Assembly (NCBI GenBank): GCA_045660265.1
Contig: JAZRDM010000013.1
Location: forward strand, 7,507 to 71,506
Reading direction: 5' to 3'
DNA from: Scatosoma sp045660265
Lineage (GTDB): Bacteria; Bacillota; Clostridia; Christensenellales; Borkfalkiaceae
Length of the DNA: 64,000 nucleotides
The notes below the pieces were generated by a model that had not been told where the DNA came from, made no database searches, and was given only the letters and a program-made list of their open reading frames with translations. Shown one piece after another: positions 56,020-61,412 of the stretch (within the stretch, counting starts at the first letter, position 1; each line of letters begins with the position of its first letter). The position numbers and the translations under genes were made by a program.

Positions 56020-56829
56020 ATGGATATTTTTAACGAAAAGTTTGATATTATTATTGAAGGCGGACAATCTAACGCGGAAGGTTGCGGAATCGGTCCCGTT
56101 GAAAAAGAGTACACGGTATCCCCCAACGTTTTGTATTTAGAAGCCCCTAAACAAGTATCCGTTGTCGAAGTAGACGGCGATACGGCGCTTAAAATTGAAT
56201 ATTTTGATAAGCCTTTTGTCATTGAACCCGCCAATTACCACCTCAATGAAGGCAATCTTTGCGGAGATTTATGCCTTTCCTTTGCGGAAAAGTACGTAGA
56301 AAACGGATATTTAGAAAAAGGCAGAAAGCTTTTAATTATCCGCGCGGGAATCGGCGGTTCGGGTTTCCAAAAAGGTCATTGGGGCATGCAAGATCCCGTC
56401 TATTTAAAAATGATGGAAATGACAGCGTACGCCCTTTCGTTAAATAAAGAAAATAAGGTTGTAGGCTTCTTCTTCCAACAAGGCGAACACGACGCGTTTG
56501 AAAAAAATACCCCCGAAAATTATCAACGACAAATAAACGCTATGCTGTTATCCGTCCGCGAACGTTTCGGCGAAACTATCCCCTTTATCACCGCCGATTT
56601 CGTACATGATTGGAAGAGTAAAAATTTAGAAATTTGCGAGCCTATTGTAAACGTTTTACGTCAAGCGGCTATTCAAAACGTAAATTCAGCATTCGTTGAA
56701 ACGGTTGGGTTGCTTTCAAACGATCAAACCATTCAAAACGGAGATGATATTCATTTCAGCCGTGAGGCGCTACGCTTACTCGGCATTCGCTATTTCGAAC
56801 AATGGAAAAAGCTGCACGAAACGCGATAA
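56020..56829 (+). CDS. SASA-family (DUF303) carbohydrate acetylesterase, SGNH type
   Basis: A 269-residue cytoplasmic-looking protein. It has I-I-E-G-G-Q-S-N-A-E-G (the Ser block of sialate O-acetylesterase-like enzymes), R-A-G-I-G-G-S-G-F, Q-Q-G-E-H-D-A (the Q-G-E-x-D block) and a C-terminal D-I-H-F-S catalytic Asp/His. It would remove acetyl groups from sugars. It starts 8 bases behind the SPASM-like gene after AGGAG, so it is the last gene of the Cys-rich peptide operon. Whether it belongs functionally to that system is unclear. Confidence 0.87.
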   Translation: MDIFNEKFDIIIEGGQSNAEGCGIGPVEKEYTVSPNVLYLEAPKQVSVVEVDGDTALKIEYFDKPFVIEPANYHLNEGNLCGDLCLSFAEKYVENGYLEKGRKLLIIRAGIGGSGFQKGHWGMQDPVYLKMMEMTAYALSLNKENKVVGFFFQQGEHDAFEKNTPENYQRQINAMLLSVRERFGETIPFITADFVHDWKSKNLEICEPIVNVLRQAAIQNVNSAFVETVGLLSNDQTIQNGDDIHFSREALRLLGIRYFEQWKKLHETR

Positions 56830-56840
56830 GCAAAAAACGT

Positions 56841-56869
56841 TTGACTTATCTATTCTTTCGTGTTACAAT
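56841..56869 (+). promoter_or_regulatory. Sigma-A promoter of the surface nuclease gene
   Basis: TTGACT (56841-56846) and TACAAT (56864-56869) are 17 bases apart. The leader is about 22 bases and includes GAAGGTG before the ATG. Confidence 0.82.
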
Positions 56870-56897
56870 ATAAAAAATAGTATTTTTGAAGGTGCTT

Positions 56898-58775
56898 ATG
56901 AAAAAATTAGCTTATATCCTTTTAGCTGCGGCGTTTAGCTTGCCTATGCTTGCAACGCCTATCGCAAATAATAACAACATTTCGGCAAACGCAGAGTCCG
57001 TAACGAGAGCAACCAACAAAACTGGCTACGACAGCGCAGACGACGTAGATTACGTAACTGTTAAAAAAAGCGGAAAAACCTACGTTGCTAACTGGGGCGC
57101 AAGAGACGAAAAATGCGTATTCTTATCCACTTACGCACAAAATTTCTATACAGGCAATTATGAGTTTTCTAAAATGTCCCAAAATAAAGTCGGGAATGGA
57201 TTTACAAACACACATAAAACTGATTTGTATACATCCTTACAAAGCATGCTGAAATCAAAGCAAAATTACGTAATCTCATACAACGACACGCGAGATAAAT
57301 TCTGTTATACCGACTGTTTGCAAAGTAATTACAGCAAAATTTCCTCCTTCTATTCAGGTCAAATGATTAGCGGTACGTGGGACGGTGGTTCTACTTGGAA
57401 CAGAGAACATACGTGGCCGAACAGTAAAGGCGACCCTACCGGAAGCGGCGAAAACGATATTATGATGCTTCGTCCCGCATCCGTTTCCGAAAACAGCTCT
57501 CGCGGAAATAAAGCTTATGGTACGGGAAGCAGCTATTACGATCCCAACAGCTTAAACCAAAAAGTCCGTGGCGATTGCGCGAGAATTATTCTCTATCAAT
57601 ATGTTCGTTGGGGCGGCATCAATACAGTCGACAAAGATGGAAAATATAACAAGAACGATATCTTTGGAACAGATGGCGTTATCCAAAGCCTCGACGTTCT
57701 TTTAGAATGGATGGAAGAAGACCCCGTTGATACTTGGGAAATGGGTAGAAACGACGCTGTTCAATCGATTACGGGGGCACGTAACGTATTCGTAGATTAT
57801 CCCGAATATGCATGGATTCTCTTTGGAGAAGACGTTCCCAACGATATGACCACTCCTTCCGGTATCGCGAAAAATATGCCTGATAGCGACGATAGTTCGT
57901 CGGGCGGAAATAGCGGTTCGAACGACAGCTCTAACGACGATGGCTCGTCGGGCGGAAACAGCGGCTCGAATGATAGTTCTGATGACGATAGCACGTCGAG
58001 TGGAAACAGCGGCTCGAATGATAGTTCTGATGACGACAGCTCGTCGGTCGGAAACAGCGGCTCGAACGACGACAGCTCGTCGGGCGGAAACAGCGGCTCG
58101 AACGACAGCTCTGATAATAGCGGTGAAACCGAAACGAAGGAACATACAAACAAAAATTTCAATAAAGATCAACGCGCGTTGTTTAATGAAAAAATCGGGT
58201 TTACCATTCCTTACATACCCAACGATTTCTGCCGCGTTTCCGAATATAGCGCAGTAAAAGACGATTTCACCGCAAGTGGCGTACGTTTCTTTACGTACTA
58301 TAACACACAAAGCGAATTCGAACAATATAAAGCATACTTTACTGAAAACAATGGGTATATCAGTGCAGGTGAAAGCGTGAATAACAACCAAGTTACCGTA
58401 TATCATTATACGATAGACAGCTTCTACGTTGATTTGTCTTATTATGTAGGTACGTCTGGCAACAGTATTGTTGATGTGTATATATACACCTTATCTAACG
58501 GCACAGATGAGGGCTCGAACAACAGCTCAAATAATACGTCTTCCGAGGTTAATGGCACAGATGAGAGCTCGAACAACAGCTCAAATAATACGTCTTCCGA
58601 GGTTAACGGCACAGATGAGAGCTCGAACAACAGCTCAAATAATACGTCTTCCGAGGTTAATGGCGACGGAGAAAACGCTCTTGTTTCTTGCTCGTCCTCT
58701 GTTAGCATTTCGGGAGTAGGCAGCATCCTTCTTGCAGGGATCGCGCTTTGCCTTTCTAAAAAGAAACAATCTTAA
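56898..58775 (+). CDS. Secreted, surface-anchored endonuclease I-family nuclease
   Basis: A 625-residue protein. The signal peptide is residues 1-32 (cleavage after A-N-A). The endonuclease I domain spans about 45-320 with N-R-E-H-T-W-P (168-174, catalytic His171) and N-S-S-R-G-N (199-204). The usual D-I-H-H-L reads D-I-M-M-L (187-191), so a normally conserved His pair is replaced. A Ser/Asp/Gly/Asn linker follows (about 332-410), then a separate domain of about 120 residues of unknown function, a second linker of three 18-residue repeats (534-587), and a C-terminal hydrophobic segment with K-K-K tail and no LPxTG. It probably degrades external DNA/RNA at the cell surface. The start is set by AAGGTG at 56898. 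Confidence 0.85.
   Translation: MKKLAYILLAAAFSLPMLATPIANNNNISANAESVTRATNKTGYDSADDVDYVTVKKSGKTYVANWGARDEKCVFLSTYAQNFYTGNYEFSKMSQNKVGNGFTNTHKTDLYTSLQSMLKSKQNYVISYNDTRDKFCYTDCLQSNYSKISSFYSGQMISGTWDGGSTWNREHTWPNSKGDPTGSGENDIMMLRPASVSENSSRGNKAYGTGSSYYDPNSLNQKVRGDCARIILYQYVRWGGINTVDKDGKYNKNDIFGTDGVIQSLDVLLEWMEEDPVDTWEMGRNDAVQSITGARNVFVDYPEYAWILFGEDVPNDMTTPSGIAKNMPDSDDSSSGGNSGSNDSSNDDGSSGGNSGSNDSSDDDSTSSGNSGSNDSSDDDSSSVGNSGSNDDSSSGGNSGSNDSSDNSGETETKEHTNKNFNKDQRALFNEKIGFTIPYIPNDFCRVSEYSAVKDDFTASGVRFFTYYNTQSEFEQYKAYFTENNGYISAGESVNNNQVTVYHYTIDSFYVDLSYYVGTSGNSIVDVYIYTLSNGTDEGSNNSSNNTSSEVNGTDESSNNSSNNTSSEVNGTDESSNNSSNNTSSEVNGDGENALVSCSSSVSISGVGSILLAGIALCLSKKKQS
57890..58125 (+). repeat. Degenerate Ser/Asp/Gly linker repeats in the nuclease gene
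   Basis: About six imperfect copies of a unit of the form TCGTCGGGCGGAAACAGCGGCTCG with variable GAC/GAT insertions, encoding S-S-G-G-N-S-G-S-N-D-S-S-D-D-D. In frame throughout. Confidence 0.85.
58497..58658 (+). repeat. Three 54-bp tandem repeats in the nuclease gene
   Basis: Three nearly identical 54-bp units encode N-G-T-D-E-x-S-N-N-S-S-N-N-T-S-S-E-V. The high identity implies recent expansion. The in-frame period allows length variation between strains. Confidence 0.92.
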
Positions 58776-58782
58776 TCGACAA

Positions 58783-58816
58783 AAAACAAGCCTTGTGTAA
58801 TACAAGGCTTGTTTTT
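58783..58816 (+). terminator. Terminator of the nuclease gene
   Basis: AACAAGCCTTGT / ACAAGGCTTGTT form a 12-bp stem with a 5-base loop followed by TTTT. Confidence 0.9.
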
Positions 58817-58845
58817 AATAAACTCGTACATAGGTTGGTGCTTTA

Positions 58846-58880
58846 ATAAAAACAACACGGCGTTGATATCAACGCCGTGT
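58846..58880 (-). terminator. Terminator of the DUF1858 gene
   Basis: 58855-58880 is a perfect 26-bp inverted repeat (ACACGGCGTTGAT and its complement). On the minus strand it continues into TGTTTTTATT. Confidence 0.82.
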
Positions 58881-58885
58881 TTTCT

Positions 58886-59086
58886 TTAGTCTTCTAATCC
58901 TTCGTTAAGCTTTGCAAGCAACACTTCAAGGTCTTCGCCGTGAACTGCAACCGCTTGCGCAATGCTTTCGCCGTGCGCCATTGCGCAACCGAAGCAATGC
59001 ATTCCTGCTTCCATTAAAATTTCCGCAGCGTTAGGATTGATTTGCAAGCAATCGATAATAAGCGTATCCGCCGTAATTTTTGCCAT
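58886..59086 (-). CDS. DUF1858 domain protein
   Basis: A 66-residue protein. It reads I-T-A-D-T-L-I-I-D-C-L-Q-I-N-P-N-A-A-E-I-L-M-E-A-G-M-H-C-F-G-C, the DUF1858 core, with the C-F-G-C motif and E-S-I-A-Q-A-V-A-V-H-G that follow in the family. Related proteins accompany hybrid-cluster (prismane) proteins and may have a redox or nitrosative-stress role; none is seen here. It is monocistronic. GGAGCAGAAGAAG precedes the ATG. Confidence 0.92.
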   Translation of the reverse strand: MAKITADTLIIDCLQINPNAAEILMEAGMHCFGCAMAHGESIAQAVAVHGEDLEVLLAKLNEGLED

Positions 59087-59172
59087 CTTCTTCTGCTCCT
59101 TTCTTTATTCTTTTGGCAATATCGAAACAAACGATTAATACCATAAGCGACATTGCTTTTCTTTCTATATTT

Positions 59173-59201
59173 ATTGTACCATATTTTTTTGTTTTTGACA
59201 A
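59173..59201 (-). promoter_or_regulatory. Promoter of the DUF1858 gene
   Basis: TTGTCA (59196-59201) and TACAAT (59173-59178) are 17 bases apart on the minus strand; the leader is about 80 bases. Confidence 0.72.
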
Positions 59202-59229
59202 GGTTTCGTTATCACTTTTTACGGAATTT

Positions 59230-60552
59230 TTATAAAATTATCAAAAGTCCAAGCAGCGCCGCTGCCAACGAAGGAATTGCAAGAATCGCACCGTATTTTA
59301 CGAAACTTAAAAAAGAAAATTCAACACGGTGATTTTTTAAAAGACCCGTCCACATAATCCCTGCCAACGCGCCAACCGGCGTTAAGTACGCTCCTAAATT
59401 ACTGCCTATAACGGTTGCATATACCGCACCCTCACTCAACGCTCCCATAGCGCTTGCCGCATGAAAAACTCCGCCGAACAATACGCTCATAGGGATATTA
59501 TTTACAACGTTCGCGCTTAAAAAGGAAGCAATTCCGTAGGTAAATATTTGCGAGCCGCAATCTCCGCTGAAAAGTTTCGCTATTTCGTCCGTAACACCGT
59601 ATTTTTGCAAGGAAAGCACAATGATAAACATAGACAATACAAACGGAATAAGCTCCCATGGCGCACGTTTAAACGAGCGTCCCAACAGCTTTTCCGACGA
59701 ACGTATTTTATGCTTAGCAAACGAATACACCATTGTCCATACGCAAAGGCTAAACGCAAACGCTACGGCAATCAACCACATAGGAATTTGCGCATAAGAA
59801 GATACCGCCAAAAAGATAACACACACGCTAAGATGACCAATCCCAATATATAAAAGCCCCTTATCTTCTATCTCCGCACTTTTTGAAAGGGGTTGAATGT
59901 CTTTAGATAACTGTTTGCGGAACACTAAATACAAGACCCCTAAAGCAATCAATCCTGCAAACAACGTAGGCAACCACATATTTGCAAGGTATTCTCCAAA
60001 CGAAATCCCCATAGTCGAAGCCAAGTAAATATTTGTAGGATTTCCAATCACAAGCGCCATACTCCAAGTATTTGCCGCCACAAACTCTGCAACAAGATAT
60101 GGAATGGGGCTTATAACTTCCTCTTTACAAAAACAACAAATAAACGGCGTAAACGTCAAAACAACCACGTCATTCGAGGTAAATACCGTCAAAATGGATA
60201 CGAGCGCATAAAGGAAAACGAACAACTTTTTTTGGCTGCCTTGCGCTTTTTTAAGCATAGCAAATGCAAGCTTTCTAAAAAATCCTAATTCGTCTAAATA
60301 GACGGATAAAAAAGTCAACGCTAAAAACAGCGAAAGAATCTTTATAGGATTCATATCGCCCGAAGCCGTCAAGCCCGACCAAGCTTCGCCTACCGGTAAA
60401 AGCCCTGATGCAAGCAAAGCCACCGCACCCAAAAATGCGGGAAGCCAATAAATACTGACGGTAAATCGTTTAATTTTTACGGACGGCTTCATCAAAACAA
60501 GTCCGATAAGCCCCGTGCAAGAAATAAGACAGATAATTATACAAGGTATCAT
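59230..60552 (-). CDS. ArsB/SLC13-type anion permease
   Basis: A 440-residue protein with about eleven hydrophobic segments. Family motifs include the L-T-V-F-T-S-N-D-V-V-V-L-T-F-T-P segment near residue 120, V-I-G-N-P-T-N-I-Y near 170 and A-N-V-V-N-N-I-P-M-S-V-L in the second half. These are the paired helical-hairpin motifs of the ArsB/NhaD/SLC13 ion transporter superfamily. The substrate (arsenite, dicarboxylate, sulfate or Na+/H+) cannot be decided, and there is no arsR or arsC nearby. No good ribosome binding site precedes the ATG. A 24-bp palindrome sits immediately upstream. Confidence 0.85.
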   Translation of the reverse strand: MIPCIIICLISCTGLIGLVLMKPSVKIKRFTVSIYWLPAFLGAVALLASGLLPVGEAWSGLTASGDMNPIKILSLFLALTFLSVYLDELGFFRKLAFAMLKKAQGSQKKLFVFLYALVSILTVFTSNDVVVLTFTPFICCFCKEEVISPIPYLVAEFVAANTWSMALVIGNPTNIYLASTMGISFGEYLANMWLPTLFAGLIALGVLYLVFRKQLSKDIQPLSKSAEIEDKGLLYIGIGHLSVCVIFLAVSSYAQIPMWLIAVAFAFSLCVWTMVYSFAKHKIRSSEKLLGRSFKRAPWELIPFVLSMFIIVLSLQKYGVTDEIAKLFSGDCGSQIFTYGIASFLSANVVNNIPMSVLFGGVFHAASAMGALSEGAVYATVIGSNLGAYLTPVGALAGIMWTGLLKNHRVEFSFLSFVKYGAILAIPSLAAALLGLLIIL

Positions 60553-60561
60553 ACAAACGGA

Positions 60562-60585
60562 AAGCGTTTCTTTAAAGAAACGCTT
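60562..60585. repeat. Perfect 24-bp palindrome upstream of the permease gene
   Basis: AAGCGTTTCTTT and its exact complement. It could be a terminator for the phosphatase gene (tail TTTCCGTTT on the minus strand, only moderately U-rich) or a hairpin in the permease leader, 9 bases before the ATG. Confidence 0.6.
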
Positions 60586-60624
60586 AAAAGATTATAATTT
60601 TTTAAACAAAACCTAGCAATCAGC

Positions 60625-61380
60625 TTAACTATAAAAGCCAAAAAACTTTTTCAAACGCGTACATGCCTGGGGGGAAACGTATTCACCGTTTAAAATTTGG
60701 CGCATATTGTTTTGAATATTTTCAAACGCTTTGCCATAGCCTTTTTCTATAATAGCCGCTTTCGCTTGTTGATAATCGCACGCGCGCATTTGCATATCAT
60801 GCGTATCCGAGCCTAAACAATGCACCAAACCGTGTTTTAAAAGAGCAAAAGCAAGCGAACGGCTGCTTTTATCTAAAAACGCCGTCGTATTCACCTGCAA
60901 TAAGCACCCCATTTCCACTAACCGCGTAAATAGCGCGGGATTTTTTTGCGCTTGTATATACCGCTCTACGTGCGCAATAATGGGTGTGTACTCCGTTTCT
61001 TGAATAAAATCAGACAAGCTCTCCCAAAAATTTTCCTGCCAAGTATCTATGATAGGGAATTCAAACAAAACGTACTTCGTTCCTTCGATTGCCAAAGTGC
61101 AAAGCTCTTCATTTGCCGCCATATTTAAGCCTGTAAACAAAATTTCCGCGCCTAACCGCACTTCCAAATTTGTTGGCAGCTTATCTTTTATACTCGCAAA
61201 AGCCTCAGCTCGACGTTTTAAAAACTGCTCGGGACTACGCCTTTTTCCGTAATAATGCGGAGTAAACACGACGCACGCTACGTCTTGCTCTATTTCCTTT
61301 TGCAATAGCTGAACGGACGCGTCGATATCTCGCGCGCCGTCATCTATTCCCGGCAAAATATGCGTATGAAAATCAATCAT
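60625..61380 (-). CDS. CpsB/YwqE-type PHP-family protein tyrosine phosphatase
   Basis: A 251-residue protein. It opens I-D-F-H-T-H-I-L-P-G-I-D-D-G-A-R-D, the hallmark of the manganese-dependent bacterial tyrosine phosphatases. Further metal ligands lie in F-T-P-H-Y, G-A-E-I-L, I-A-H-V-E-R-Y and L-G-S-D-T-H-D-M. In capsule clusters the enzyme dephosphorylates the tyrosine kinase that controls polymer export. Here no kinase or capsule gene adjoins it. AAGGTG precedes the ATG. It starts 32 bases behind purL. Confidence 0.92.
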   Translation of the reverse strand: MIDFHTHILPGIDDGARDIDASVQLLQKEIEQDVACVVFTPHYYGKRRSPEQFLKRRAEAFASIKDKLPTNLEVRLGAEILFTGLNMAANEELCTLAIEGTKYVLFEFPIIDTWQENFWESLSDFIQETEYTPIIAHVERYIQAQKNPALFTRLVEMGCLLQVNTTAFLDKSSRSLAFALLKHGLVHCLGSDTHDMQMRACDYQQAKAAIIEKGYGKAFENIQNNMRQILNGEYVSPQACTRLKKFFGFYS

Positions 61381-61412
61381 TTTTCACCTTGAAAGCCAAT
61401 AAATTCACTAGA

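Noticed and set aside
57702..58406. Minus-strand frames opposite the nuclease linker
   Set aside because: Low-complexity Arg/Val repeats produced by the Ser/Asp/Gly linker; antisense artefact.
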